This document shows, one piece after another, positions 6,681 to 15,189 of a stretch of DNA of 64,000 bases. The notes beneath the pieces are model-generated. The model was not told the DNA's origin, ran no database searches, and was given only the letters and a program-made list of their open reading frames with translations. The stretch lies in assembly GCF_008632955.1 (NCBI RefSeq), contig NZ_CP043959.1:5890001-5954000 (forward strand). The letters are read 5' to 3'. A program made the position numbers and the translations under genes. Each line of letters begins with the position of its first letter. Position 1 is the first letter of the stretch. This DNA is from Streptomyces tendae. GTDB taxonomy: Bacteria; Actinomycetota; Actinomycetes; Streptomycetales; Streptomycetaceae.

Positions 6681-8209
6681 GCAGCCGCAGTCCTGACGAG
6701 TTGCTGCGCATCGAGGGCATCCGCAAGACCTTCCCCGGCGTGGTCGCGCTCGACGGCGTCGACTTCGACCTGCGCCGGGGCGAGGTGCACGTGCTCCTCG
6801 GCGAGAACGGCGCCGGCAAGAGCACGCTGATCAAGATGCTCTCCGGCGCCTACACGCCCGACGCCGGCCGGATCACGGTCGGCGGCGAGGAGGTGCGCAT
6901 CAACGGTGCGCAGGACTCAGAGAAGCTCGGGATCGCCACCATCTACCAGGAGTTCAACCTGGTCCCCGACCTGACGGTCGCGGAGAACATCTTCCTCGGG
7001 CGGCAGCCGCGCCGCCTCGGGATGATCGACCGGAAGCGGATGGACGCGGACGCCGAGGTGCTGCTGAAGCGCGTCGGGGTCGACGTCTCCCCCCGGGCGC
7101 GGGTGCGGGAACTGGGCATCGCCCGGCTCCAGATGGTCGAGATCGCCAAGGCCCTCAGCCTGGACGCGCGCGTGCTCATCATGGACGAGCCGACCGCCGT
7201 GCTGACCTCCGAGGAGGTCGAGAAGCTGTTCTCGATCGTGCGGCGGCTGCGCGAGGACGGCGTCGGGATCGTCTTCATCACCCACCACCTGGAGGAGATC
7301 GCCGCCCTGGGAGACCGGGTCACGGTCATCCGGGACGGCCGCAGCGTCGGCCAGGTGCCCGCCTCCACGCCGGAGGACGAGCTCGTACGGCTCATGGTGG
7401 GGCGGTCCATCGACCAGCAGTACCCGCGCGAGCGCGCCGATGCCGGGGACGCCCTGCTCAAGGTCGAGGGACTGACGCGTAACGGCGTGTTCCACGACGT
7501 CAGCTTCGAGGTGCGGGCCGGTGAGGTCGTCGGCATCGCGGGGCTGGTCGGTGCCGGGCGAACGGAGGTGGCGCGGGCGGTGTTCGGGGCCGACCCGTAC
7601 GACGCCGGGACCGTGCACGTCGGCGGGGTGCGGCTGCGCGGCCACGACGTGAACGCCGCCATGGAGGCCGGGGTCGGGCTCGTGCCCGAGGACCGCAAGG
7701 GGCAGGGGCTGGTGCTGGACGCCTCCGTCGAGGAGAACCTCGGCCTGGTCACCCTCCGCTCCTCCTCCCGGGCGGGGCTCGTCGACCTCAAGGGGCAGCG
7801 CGAGGCCGCGGCCCGCATCGCCGGGCAGCTCGGGGTGCGGATGGCCGGTCTCGGCCAGCACGTGCGCACCCTGTCCGGCGGCAACCAGCAGAAGGTCGTC
7901 ATCGGCAAGTGGCTGCTGGCGCACACCAAGGTGCTCATCCTCGACGAGCCGACGCGCGGCATCGACGTCGGCGCGAAGGTCGAGATCTACCAGCTGATCA
8001 ACGAGCTGACGGCGGCCGGAGCCGCGGTGCTCATGATCTCCAGCGACCTGCCCGAGGTGCTCGGCATGAGCGACCGGGTCCTGGTCATGGCGCAGGGCCG
8101 GCTCGCCGGCGAACTCGACGCCGGAGAGGCCACCCAGGACGCCGTGATGGCCCTCGCCGTCAGCACCACTTCCCCCAGCAACGGAACGGAGGCCCCCGGT
8201 GGCCACTGA
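6677..8209 (+). CDS. rbsA: RbsA, ribose ABC transporter ATP-binding protein
   Basis: A 510-residue cytoplasmic ATPase made of two fused nucleotide-binding domains, as usual for carbohydrate uptake class 2 transporters. Domain 1 has Walker A GENGAGKST (42-50), a RbsA-style degenerate signature before QMVEIAKAL, and Walker B VLIMDEPTAVL. Domain 2 has a degenerate P-loop (GLVGAGRTE) but a good signature LSGGNQQKV and Walker B VLILDEPTRGID. Only the first site is likely to be fully catalytic, normal in this family. It starts at a GTG overlapping rbsR and ends overlapping the next gene by 11 bp. It energises ribose import with the fused RbsCB protein. Confidence 0.93.
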   Translation: MSSRSPDELLRIEGIRKTFPGVVALDGVDFDLRRGEVHVLLGENGAGKSTLIKMLSGAYTPDAGRITVGGEEVRINGAQDSEKLGIATIYQEFNLVPDLTVAENIFLGRQPRRLGMIDRKRMDADAEVLLKRVGVDVSPRARVRELGIARLQMVEIAKALSLDARVLIMDEPTAVLTSEEVEKLFSIVRRLREDGVGIVFITHHLEEIAALGDRVTVIRDGRSVGQVPASTPEDELVRLMVGRSIDQQYPRERADAGDALLKVEGLTRNGVFHDVSFEVRAGEVVGIAGLVGAGRTEVARAVFGADPYDAGTVHVGGVRLRGHDVNAAMEAGVGLVPEDRKGQGLVLDASVEENLGLVTLRSSSRAGLVDLKGQREAAARIAGQLGVRMAGLGQHVRTLSGGNQQKVVIGKWLLAHTKVLILDEPTRGIDVGAKVEIYQLINELTAAGAAVLMISSDLPEVLGMSDRVLVMAQGRLAGELDAGEATQDAVMALAVSTTSPSNGTEAPGGH

Positions 8210-10157
8210 CACGCTCAAGAGCAAGCCGGGCGCGCAGGGCGGCGCCACCGGCGGCCTGCGCCGGCTGCTCCTCGACAACGGCGCGCTGACCGCGCTGATC
8301 GTCCTCGTGATCGCCATGTCGGCGCTGTCCGGGGACTTCCTGACCGCCGACAACCTGCTCAACGTCGGCGTGCAGGCCGCCGTGACCGCGATCCTCGCCT
8401 TCGGTGTCACCTTCGTGATCGTCTCGGCGGGCATCGACCTGTCGGTCGGCTCGGTCGCCGCGCTGTCCGCGACCGTGCTGGCGTGGAGCGCGACCCAGGC
8501 CGGGATCCCGGTGGTCCTCGCGGTCGTCCTCGCCGTGGCGACCGGCATCGCCTGCGGCCTGGTCAACGGCTTCCTCGTCTCGTACGGCAAACTGCCGCCG
8601 TTCATCGCGACCTTGGCGATGCTGTCGGTGGCGCGCGGTCTGTCCCTGGTGATCTCGCAGGGCTCGCCCATCGCCTTCCCCGACTCCGTCTCCCACCTCG
8701 GTGACACGCTCGGCGGCTGGCTGCCGGTGCCGGTGCTCGTCATGGTCGTCATGGGCCTGCTGACCGCGTTCGTCCTGGGCCGCACGTACATCGGCCGGTC
8801 CATGTACGCCATCGGCGGCAACGAGGAGGCCGCGCGCCTGTCCGGCCTGCGGGTGAAGAAGCAGAAGCTCGCCATCTACGCCTTCTCCGGGCTGTTCGCC
8901 GCCGCCGCGGGCATCGTGCTCGCCTCCCGGCTGGCCTCCGCGCAGCCGCAGGCCGCGCAGGGCTACGAGCTGGACGCGATCGCCGCCGTCGTCATCGGCG
9001 GCGCCTCCCTCGCGGGCGGCACCGGCAAGGCGTCCGGCACCCTGATCGGCGCGCTGATCCTCGCGGTGCTGCGCAACGGCCTCAACCTGCTGTCGGTGTC
9101 CGCGTTCTGGCAGCAGGTCGTCATCGGTGTGGTCATCGCGCTGGCGGTGCTGTTCGACACGCTGCGCCGCAAGGCGGGCGCGACCACCCCGGCGGCCGGC
9201 GCGTCCGGCGGCGGGAACCGGGGCAGGCAGGCACTGACGTACGTGATCGCGGCCGTCGTCGCCGTCGCGGTCGTCGGCGCCACCTCGCTGCTGCACGGCG
9301 GCTCCTCCCAGGCCGCCAAGCCGAAGATCGGCCTGTCCCTGTCGACGCTCAACAACCCGTTCTTCGTGCAGATCCGGGACGGTGCCGAGGAGGAGGCGAA
9401 GAAGCTGGGTGTCGACCTCACCGTCACCGACGCGCAGAACGACGCCTCCCAGCAGGCCAACCAGCTGCAGAACTTCACCAGCGGCTCGCTGGACGCCGTC
9501 GTCGTCAACCCGGTGGACTCCGACGCGGCCGGTCCCTCGGTGCGCGGCGCGAACAAGGCGGACATCCCGGTGGTCGCCGTGGACCGCGGCGTGAACAAGG
9601 CCGAGACCTCCGCGCTGGTCGCCTCCGACAACGTCGAGGGCGGCGCGCTCGGCGCCAAGGCGCTCGCCGAGAAGCTCGGCGGCAAGGGCACCATCGTCAT
9701 CCTCCAGGGCCAGGCCGGCACCTCCGCGAGCCGTGAGCGCGGGGCGGGCTTCGCCGCGGGTCTGAAGGACTACCCGGGCATCAAGGTCGTCGCCAAGCAG
9801 CCCGCGGACTTCGACCGCACCAAGGGCCTGGACGTGATGACGAACCTGCTCCAGGCGCACCCCGACATCAACGGCGTCTTCGCCGAGAACGACGAGATGG
9901 CGCTCGGCGCGAGCAAGGCGCTCGGCTCCAAGGCCGGGAAGTCGGTGCAGGTCGTCGGGTTCGACGGCACGCCGGACGGGCTGAAGGCGGTCGAGGCGGG
10001 CACGCTGTACGCCTCCGTCGCCCAGCAGCCGAGCGAACTCGGCCGGATCGCCGTACGGAACGCGTTGCGGGCCGCCGAGGACCAGAAGGTGGAGAAGATG
10101 GTGAAGGTGCCGGTGAAGGTGGTCACGAAGGACAACGTGGCCGGCTTCGAAGGCTGA
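8199..10157 (+). CDS. rbsCB: RbsC-RbsB fusion: ribose permease joined to its binding protein
   Basis: A 652-residue fusion. Residues about 25-325 are an RbsC permease with roughly eight to ten membrane helices and the conserved VSAGIDLSVGSVAALSATVL segment; the permease half ends near LFDTLRRKAG. A Gly/Ala-rich linker and one further helix (TYVIAAVVAVAVVGATSLL, about 348-366) lead into a complete RbsB-type solute-binding protein (KIGLSLSTLNNPFFVQIRDG to the C terminus, about 376-652). There is no separate signal peptide or lipobox, so the binding domain is tethered outside the membrane by the extra helix. The reading frame is continuous and I see no sequencing artefact. Fusion fixes the binding protein to the transporter; in most bacteria RbsB is free. 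Confidence 0.92.
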   Translation: MATDTLKSKPGAQGGATGGLRRLLLDNGALTALIVLVIAMSALSGDFLTADNLLNVGVQAAVTAILAFGVTFVIVSAGIDLSVGSVAALSATVLAWSATQAGIPVVLAVVLAVATGIACGLVNGFLVSYGKLPPFIATLAMLSVARGLSLVISQGSPIAFPDSVSHLGDTLGGWLPVPVLVMVVMGLLTAFVLGRTYIGRSMYAIGGNEEAARLSGLRVKKQKLAIYAFSGLFAAAAGIVLASRLASAQPQAAQGYELDAIAAVVIGGASLAGGTGKASGTLIGALILAVLRNGLNLLSVSAFWQQVVIGVVIALAVLFDTLRRKAGATTPAAGASGGGNRGRQALTYVIAAVVAVAVVGATSLLHGGSSQAAKPKIGLSLSTLNNPFFVQIRDGAEEEAKKLGVDLTVTDAQNDASQQANQLQNFTSGSLDAVVVNPVDSDAAGPSVRGANKADIPVVAVDRGVNKAETSALVASDNVEGGALGAKALAEKLGGKGTIVILQGQAGTSASRERGAGFAAGLKDYPGIKVVAKQPADFDRTKGLDVMTNLLQAHPDINGVFAENDEMALGASKALGSKAGKSVQVVGFDGTPDGLKAVEAGTLYASVAQQPSELGRIAVRNALRAAEDQKVEKMVKVPVKVVTKDNVAGFEG

Positions 10158-10175
10158 CACCGGCCACGGGCACAG

Positions 10176-10204
10176 GGGCGGGCGGCCACCACGGCCGCCC
10201 GCCC
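10176..10204 (+). terminator. Hairpin between rbsCB and rbsK
   Basis: GGGCGGGCGGCC and its exact complement GGCCGCCCGCCC form a perfect 12-bp stem with the 5-nt loop ACCAC. It starts 18 bp after the rbsCB stop and ends 25 bp before rbsK. There is no T tract, so it may act as a partial terminator, an RNA-stabilising structure or a processing site that sets transporter to kinase ratio. Confidence 0.55.
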
Positions 10205-10229
10205 TCCGCAGCGGATCGGGGAGCGATTC

Positions 10230-11135
10230 ATGTACGACTACGACCTCCTGGTCGTCGGCTCGGCCAACGCCGACCTGGTGATCGGGGTGGAGCGCCGGCC
10301 GGGCGCCGGGGAGACGGTGCTCGGCTCCGACCTGGCCGTGCACCCGGGCGGCAAGGGCGCGAACCAGGCGGTCGCGGCCGCCCGGCTCGGCGCGCGCACG
10401 GCCCTGCTGGCGCGGGTCGGCGACGACGGGCACGGCAGGCTGCTGCTGGACTCGCTGCGCGCGGCCGGGGTGGACACGGTGGGCGTGCTGGTGGGCGGGG
10501 CGCCGACCGGTGTCGCGCTGATCACGGTGGACCCTTCGGGCGACAACAGCATCGTCGTCTCGCCGGGCGCGAACGGCCGGCTGGCCCCGTCGGACGTGCG
10601 GGCCGCCGCGAGCCTCTTCCATGCCTCGCGGGTGGTGTCGACGCAGCTGGAGATCCCGTTGGAGTCGGTGGCGGAGGTGGTGCGGAGCCTGGCGCCGGAC
10701 AGCCGTTTCGTCCTCAACCCCTCGCCGCCGCAGCCGCTGCCTGCGGAGGTGCTGGCGGCCTGCGACCCGTTGATCGTCAACGAGCACGAGGCGAAGGTGA
10801 TCCTGGGCGACAGCGCCGGGGTGAGCGAGGAACCCGAGGACTGGGCGCGGCTGTTGCTGGCGAAGGGCCCGCGTTCGGTCGTGGTGACGCTGGGCGGCGA
10901 GGGCGCACTGGTGGCGTCCGCGGAGGGCGTCACGCGGGTTCCGTCGGTGAAGGTGGAGGCCGTGGACACCACCGGTGCCGGGGACGCGTTCACCGCCGCG
11001 CTGGCCTGGCGGCTGGGCACGGGCGAGCCGCTCGCCGAGGCCGCCGCCTACGCGGCCCGGGTGGGCGCGGCGGCGGTCACGAAGGAGGGGGCGCAGGTGT
11101 CGTTCCCGACGGCGGCGGAGGTCGCGGCGCTGTGA
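10230..11135 (+). CDS. rbsK: RbsK, ribokinase
   Basis: A 301-residue PfkB-family kinase that phosphorylates imported ribose to ribose 5-phosphate in the cytosol. The N terminus DLLVVGSANADLVIGVERRPGAGETVLG carries the substrate-binding start of ribokinases, GGKGANQAVAAARLGA (about 41-56) is PfkB signature 1, and VDTTGAGDAFTAALAW (about 245-260) is signature 2 with the catalytic Asp in GAGD. Length is typical. A good ribosome site (GGGGAGCG) precedes the ATG. The stop overlaps the start of rbsD by 4 bp. Context and motifs make the assignment firm. Confidence 0.95.
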   Translation: MYDYDLLVVGSANADLVIGVERRPGAGETVLGSDLAVHPGGKGANQAVAAARLGARTALLARVGDDGHGRLLLDSLRAAGVDTVGVLVGGAPTGVALITVDPSGDNSIVVSPGANGRLAPSDVRAAASLFHASRVVSTQLEIPLESVAEVVRSLAPDSRFVLNPSPPQPLPAEVLAACDPLIVNEHEAKVILGDSAGVSEEPEDWARLLLAKGPRSVVVTLGGEGALVASAEGVTRVPSVKVEAVDTTGAGDAFTAALAWRLGTGEPLAEAAAYAARVGAAAVTKEGAQVSFPTAAEVAAL

Positions 11136-11521
11136 AGAAGCACGGGATCCTGAACCGGCACCTCTCCGGCGCCCTCGCCGAACTCGGTCACACCGACGGG
11201 GTGCTGGTGTGCGACGCGGGCATGCCGATACCGGCCGGGCCGCGCGTGGTGGACCTGGCCTTCCGGGCCGGGGTGCCGTCGTTCGCGGAGGTGCTGGAAG
11301 GACTGCTCGCGGAGCTGGCCGTCGAGGGGGCGACGGCGGCGCAGGAGGTACGGGACGCGAACCCGGCGGCGGCGTCGCTGCTGGCCGGCCACTTCCCGGA
11401 CCTGGCCTACGTCACGCACGAGCGGCTGAAGGAACTGACGTCCGGCGCACGGCTGGTGGTCCGCACGGGCGAGGCGAGTCCGTACGCGAACGTGCTGCTG
11501 CGGTGCGGGGTCTTCTTCTGA
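11132..11521 (+). CDS. rbsD: RbsD, D-ribose pyranase
   Basis: A 129-residue protein of the RbsD/FucU family that interconverts the pyranose and furanose forms of ribose so that ribokinase receives its preferred anomer. The start MKKHGILNRHLSGALAELGH and the following D-x-VLVCDAGMPIP closely match E. coli RbsD, including the catalytic His (His20 in ELGHTD). The C-terminal signature RTGEASPYANVLLRCGV is intact. It starts at GTG inside the rbsK stop region and is the last gene of the operon; a strong terminator follows. Length is slightly shorter than the E. coli enzyme, with nothing essential missing. Confidence 0.94.
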   Translation: MKKHGILNRHLSGALAELGHTDGVLVCDAGMPIPAGPRVVDLAFRAGVPSFAEVLEGLLAELAVEGATAAQEVRDANPAAASLLAGHFPDLAYVTHERLKELTSGARLVVRTGEASPYANVLLRCGVFF

Positions 11522-11575
11522 CCTGCCCGCCCTCCGGGGACGCGTCCGCCCTCCGGGACGCGCCCGCACGAACTT

Positions 11576-11607
11576 CGAGGGGCCCGGTCCGTCGACCGGG
11601 CCCCTCG
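11576..11607 (+). terminator. Terminator after the rbs operon
   Basis: A perfect 14-bp stem (arms 11576-11589 and 11594-11607, core GGGGCCCGGTC) with the tetraloop CGTC starts 55 bp after the rbsD stop. The stem is followed by CTTCCCTCCC rather than a T run, which is usual in high-GC actinobacteria. Confidence 0.75.
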
Positions 11608-11764
11608 CTTCCCTCCCCCGCCAGGACCTCCCTGAAGTCCCCCCGGGTCCCCACCCGGAAGTCCTGACGCTACGTAGACAGGCGGGCCGGGGAGAGGGTT
11701 GTACGGCCGACGGAAGTTTTTTACGAACGGCAGGAAGGCGCCCCGGTGACGGCCTTCGACCCGG

Positions 11765-12598
11765 TCACACCTCCACGTTCTCCGCCCACCGCCGAGCCGT
11801 CTCCGCGAGGAGTTCGCGGCCGTCCCTCGCCCACAGCTCCTCGTTGAAGAGCTCCACCTCGATGGAGCCCGAGTAGCCGGCCGCCTCCACGTGGCGCTGC
11901 CACGCGCGCATGTCGATCGCCCCGTCGCCGATCTGGCCGCGGCCGTTGAGGACGCCCTCCGGGAGCGGGGTGATCCAGTCGGCGAGCTGGAAGGTGTGGA
12001 TGCGGTGCTGCGCGCCCGCGCGGGCGATCGCCTCGGGAGCCGTGTCGTCCCACCAGACGTGGTACGTGTCGACCGTGACGCCGACCTGGTGGGCCGGGAA
12101 GCGTTCGGCGAGGTCCAGGGCCTGGGTGAGCGTCGAGACCACGCAGCGGTCGGACGCGAACATCGGGTGCAGCGGCTCGATCGCCAGTCTCACCCCGTGG
12201 TCCTCGGCGTAGGGGGCCAGTTCCGTCAGCGCGTCCGCGATGCGCTCCCGGGCGCCGTGCAGGTCCTTCGAGCCGGGCGGGAGCCCGCCCGAGACCAGGA
12301 CCAGGGTGTCCGTGCCGAGCGTGGCCGCCTCGTCGACGGCGCGGCGGTTGTCGGCGAGGGCCGCCGCCCGCTCGTCCGCGTCGATCGCGGTGAGGAAGCC
12401 GCCACGGCACAGCGTCGTCACCGCCAGACCCGCGTCCCGTACGAGCTTGGCGGCCGCCTCCACGCCGTACTCCTGGACCGGTGCGCGCCACAGGCCGACG
12501 GCCGGGACGCCCATGTCGCGGCACGCGGCGACCAGTTCGGGCAGCGTGAGCTGCTTGACGGTCATCTGGTTGACGCTGAAGCGGGTCAGGTCGCTCAC
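11765..12598 (-). CDS. TIM-barrel sugar isomerase/epimerase
   Basis: A 277-residue protein of the xylose isomerase-like TIM-barrel (AP endonuclease 2) superfamily. Barrel strands and metal ligands are visible: VRLAIEPLHPM with Glu and His, VTVDTYHVWWD with Asp and His, HTFQLADW, then GSIEVELFNEELW with a late Glu. It is the third gene of a minus-strand operon; its ATG overlaps the stop of the DUF993 gene by 4 bp. Proteins of this fold act as epimerases, dehydratases, or as lyases on 3-keto-glycosides next to Gfo/Idh/MocA oxidoreductases. That partnership exists here, but the substrate is unknown. It ends close to the rbs terminator and has no obvious terminator of its own. Confidence 0.85.
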   Translation of the reverse strand: MSDLTRFSVNQMTVKQLTLPELVAACRDMGVPAVGLWRAPVQEYGVEAAAKLVRDAGLAVTTLCRGGFLTAIDADERAAALADNRRAVDEAATLGTDTLVLVSGGLPPGSKDLHGARERIADALTELAPYAEDHGVRLAIEPLHPMFASDRCVVSTLTQALDLAERFPAHQVGVTVDTYHVWWDDTAPEAIARAGAQHRIHTFQLADWITPLPEGVLNGRGQIGDGAIDMRAWQRHVEAAGYSGSIEVELFNEELWARDGRELLAETARRWAENVEV

Positions 12599-13752
12599 GG
12601 GGTCACTCCGTACAGGTGCAGCAGGGTCCTCATCCGGTCCTCGGCCAGCTTGGGGTCAGGGAACAGGCCGAGGCGGTCGGCGAGTTCGTAGGCGCGGGCG
12701 AGGTGGGGCAGGGAGCGGGCGGACTGCAGGCCGCCGACCATCGTGAAGTGGGACTGGTGGCCGGCCAGCCAGGCCAGGAACACCACGCCGGTCTTGTAGA
12801 AGCGGGTGGGCGCCCGGAACAGGTGGCGGGACAGCTCGACGGTGGGGTCGAGGAGGGCGCGGAAGCCGTCCCTGTCGCCGGTGTCGAGGACCCGGACGGC
12901 CTCCGCGGCCAGCGGGCCGAGCGGGTCGAAGATGCCGAGCAGGGCGTGGCTGAAGCCCTGTTCGTCGCCCGCGATCAGTTCGGGGTAGTGGAAGTCGTCG
13001 CCGGTGTAGCAGCGCACGCCCTTCGGCAGGCGGCGGCGGATGTCGATCTCACGCCGCGCGTCCAGCAGGGAGACCTTGATGCCGTCGACCTTGTCGGGGT
13101 GGGCGGCGATGACGTCGAGGAAGGTGTCGGTGGCGGCGTCGAGGTCGGCCGAGCCCCAGTAGCCCTCCAGCGCCGGGTCGAACATGGGGCCGAGCCAGTG
13201 CAGGATGACGGGCTCCGCGGCCTGGCGGAGGAGGTGGCCGTAGACCTCCAGGTGGTCCTCGGGGCCGCGGGCCGTGGCGGCGAGGGCGCGGGAGGCCATG
13301 AGGACGGCCTGCGCGCCCGACTCCTCGACGACCGCGAGCTGTTCCTCGTAGGCCGCGCGGACCTCGGCGAGGGTCGCCGGACCGCCGGTCAGCTGGTCGG
13401 TGCCGACGCCGCAGGCGATACGGCCGCCGGCCGCCTTCGCCTCGGCGGCGGAGCGGCGGATCAGCTCGGCCGCGCCCGCCCAGTCCAGGCCCATGCCGCG
13501 CTGCGCGGTGTCCATCGCCTCGGCGACGCCCAGACCGTGCGCCCACAGGTGACGGCGGAAGGCGAGAGTGGCGTCCCAGTCGACGGCGGCGGGCGAGTCG
13601 GGGGTGACGTCGGCGTACGGGTCGGCGACGACGTGCGCGGCGGAGAAGACCGTGCGGGAGGTGAGGGGGGCGCCGGGGGCGAGGGCGAGGGGCTCGGTGC
13701 GGGGTTCGTAGACGCGCAGGGCGCCGTGCGCGTCGGGCAGGTGCAGGGTCAC
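12595..13752 (-). CDS. DUF993 protein, dihydrodipicolinate synthase-like
   Basis: A 385-residue cytosolic protein of the DUF993 family, probably a (beta/alpha)8 barrel related to dihydrodipicolinate synthase. The GTG at 13752 overlaps the oxidoreductase stop (GTGA), and the protein starts VTLHLPDAHGALRVYEP. The segment DKVDGIKVSLLDARREI corresponds to the strand that carries the Schiff-base lysine in class I aldolases of the DHDPS type, so Lys in GIKVSL is the candidate catalytic residue. CYTGDDFHYPELI and HLFRAPTRFYKTGVVFLAWLAG are other conserved-looking blocks. It sits between an oxidoreductase and an isomerase in a coupled operon, which suggests an aldolase or lyase step on a keto sugar. 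No biochemical function is established to my knowledge. Confidence 0.8.
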   Translation of the reverse strand: MTLHLPDAHGALRVYEPRTEPLALAPGAPLTSRTVFSAAHVVADPYADVTPDSPAAVDWDATLAFRRHLWAHGLGVAEAMDTAQRGMGLDWAGAAELIRRSAAEAKAAGGRIACGVGTDQLTGGPATLAEVRAAYEEQLAVVEESGAQAVLMASRALAATARGPEDHLEVYGHLLRQAAEPVILHWLGPMFDPALEGYWGSADLDAATDTFLDVIAAHPDKVDGIKVSLLDARREIDIRRRLPKGVRCYTGDDFHYPELIAGDEQGFSHALLGIFDPLGPLAAEAVRVLDTGDRDGFRALLDPTVELSRHLFRAPTRFYKTGVVFLAWLAGHQSHFTMVGGLQSARSLPHLARAYELADRLGLFPDPKLAEDRMRTLLHLYGVTP

Positions 13753-14900
13753 AGGGCGATCTCCGGTACGTCGAGACGGCGGCCCTCGGCTGAGGACCTC
13801 AGGCCCAGTTCGGCGAGCTGGACGCCGCGGGCGCCGGCCAGCAGGTCCCAGTGGTAGGGGGCGTCGGCGTACACGTGCTTGAGGAACAGCTCCCACTGGG
13901 CCTTGAAGCCGTTGTCGAACTCGCCGTTGTCCGGCACCTCCTGCCACTGGTCGCGGAAGACCTCGGTGGCGGGGATGTCCGGGTTCCACACCGGCTTGGG
14001 GGTGGCGGAGCGGTGCTGGACGCGGCAGGTGCGCAGGCCCGCGACGGCGGAGCCCTCGGTGCCGTCGACCTGGAACTCGACCAGTTCGTCGCGGTGGACG
14101 CGCACCGCCCAGGAGGAGTTGATCTGGGCGATCGCGCCGCCGTCGAGCTCGAAGACGCCGTACGCGGCGTCGTCGGCGGTGGCGTCGTAGGGCTTGCCGT
14201 TCTCGTCCCAGCGCTGCGGAACGTGGGTGGCGGTGAGCGCCTGCACGGACCGGACCCGGCCGAACAGCTCGTGCAGCACGTACTCCCAGTGCGGGAACAT
14301 GTCGACGACGATGCCGCCGCCGTCCTCCGCGCGGTAGTTCCAGGACGGGCGCTGCGCCTCCTGCCAGTCGCCCTCGAAGACCCAGTAGCCGAACTCGCCG
14401 CGCACCGACAGGACGCGGCCGAAGAAGCCGCCGTCGATCAGGCGCTTCAGCTTGAGCAGGCCCGGGAGGAACAGCTTGTCCTGGACGACTCCGTGCTTGA
14501 TGCCCTTCTCCGCGGCGAGCCGGGCCAGTTCCAGGGCGCCGTCGAGGCCGGTGGCGGTGGGCTTCTCGGTGTAGACGTGCTTGCCGGCGGCGATCGCCTT
14601 GCGGATCGCCTCCTCGCGGGCGGAGGTCACCTGGGCGTCGAAGTAGATGTCGACGCTGTCGTCGGCGAGGACCGCGTCCAGGTCGGTGGAGAGGTGTTCG
14701 AGGCCGTGGCGCTCGGCCAGCGCCCTCAGCGCGTGCTCGCGGCGGCCGACGAGGACCGGCTCCGGCCACAGCACGGTGCCGTCGCCGAGGTCGAGTCCGC
14801 CCTGCTCGCGCAGGGCCAGGATGGAGCGGACGAGGTGCTGCCGGTAACCCATGCGCCCGGTCACACCGTTCATGGCGATACGCACCGTCTTGCGTGTCAC
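13749..14900 (-). CDS. Gfo/Idh/MocA-family oxidoreductase
   Basis: A 383-residue NAD(P)-dependent sugar oxidoreductase. The Rossmann domain occupies about residues 1-150 (IAMNGVTGRMGYRQHL with the glycine-rich turn, then GKHVYTEKPTATGLDGAL with the family's EKP motif). The C-terminal alpha/beta domain has GGGIVVDMFPHWEYVLHEL, which supplies the Asp and His of the active site. It is the first gene of a three-gene operon and is likely controlled by the divergent LacI regulator. By family it oxidises a hydroxyl of a sugar, inositol or glycoside to a ketone. Substrate identity cannot be read; the attached DUF993 and isomerase genes argue for a complete degradation route. Confidence 0.9.
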   Translation of the reverse strand: MTRKTVRIAMNGVTGRMGYRQHLVRSILALREQGGLDLGDGTVLWPEPVLVGRREHALRALAERHGLEHLSTDLDAVLADDSVDIYFDAQVTSAREEAIRKAIAAGKHVYTEKPTATGLDGALELARLAAEKGIKHGVVQDKLFLPGLLKLKRLIDGGFFGRVLSVRGEFGYWVFEGDWQEAQRPSWNYRAEDGGGIVVDMFPHWEYVLHELFGRVRSVQALTATHVPQRWDENGKPYDATADDAAYGVFELDGGAIAQINSSWAVRVHRDELVEFQVDGTEGSAVAGLRTCRVQHRSATPKPVWNPDIPATEVFRDQWQEVPDNGEFDNGFKAQWELFLKHVYADAPYHWDLLAGARGVQLAELGLRSSAEGRRLDVPEIAL

Positions 14901-14989
14901 GTCGTTCCCTTCGTACGCGGTCCGCGCGCCGCGTACGCCGCACCCGCCTCACCTGCCCCTCGCGGGGCGGCGGGACTGGTGGACATGAC

Positions 14990-15003
14990 AGCAAGCGCTT
15001 TCT
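14990..15003. promoter_or_regulatory. LacI-type operator of the sugar operon
   Basis: AGCAAGCGCTTTCT contains the palindromic core AAGCGCTT and differs from the LacI-family consensus only at the two outermost bases. It lies between the divergent oxidoreductase (starts 14900) and LacI regulator (starts 15190) genes, about 90 bp from the former, and overlaps the likely promoter region. Confidence 0.65.
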
Positions 15004-15189
15004 ATGTAGACAGAAGCTAGCCTCTGGACCGCGGTGCGGACAAGACCATCGCAGGCCCCGACTTGTTCGAGGGGGCGAACAACCGGGCGGATGGCCGTAG
15101 GGTCTGCTCGGAACCACCGGTGCGGGCGTGGTGGTTGCGACGGCGTACGGCACGGGCGGACGGCACGGCGGCGAGGCGGAGGACGAGAC

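Noticed and set aside
12616..13857. Long open frame on the plus strand, opposite DUF993
   Set aside because: GC-rich DNA rarely contains stop codons; the translation is Gly/Val/Ala low-complexity and mirrors the real minus-strand gene with known family motifs.
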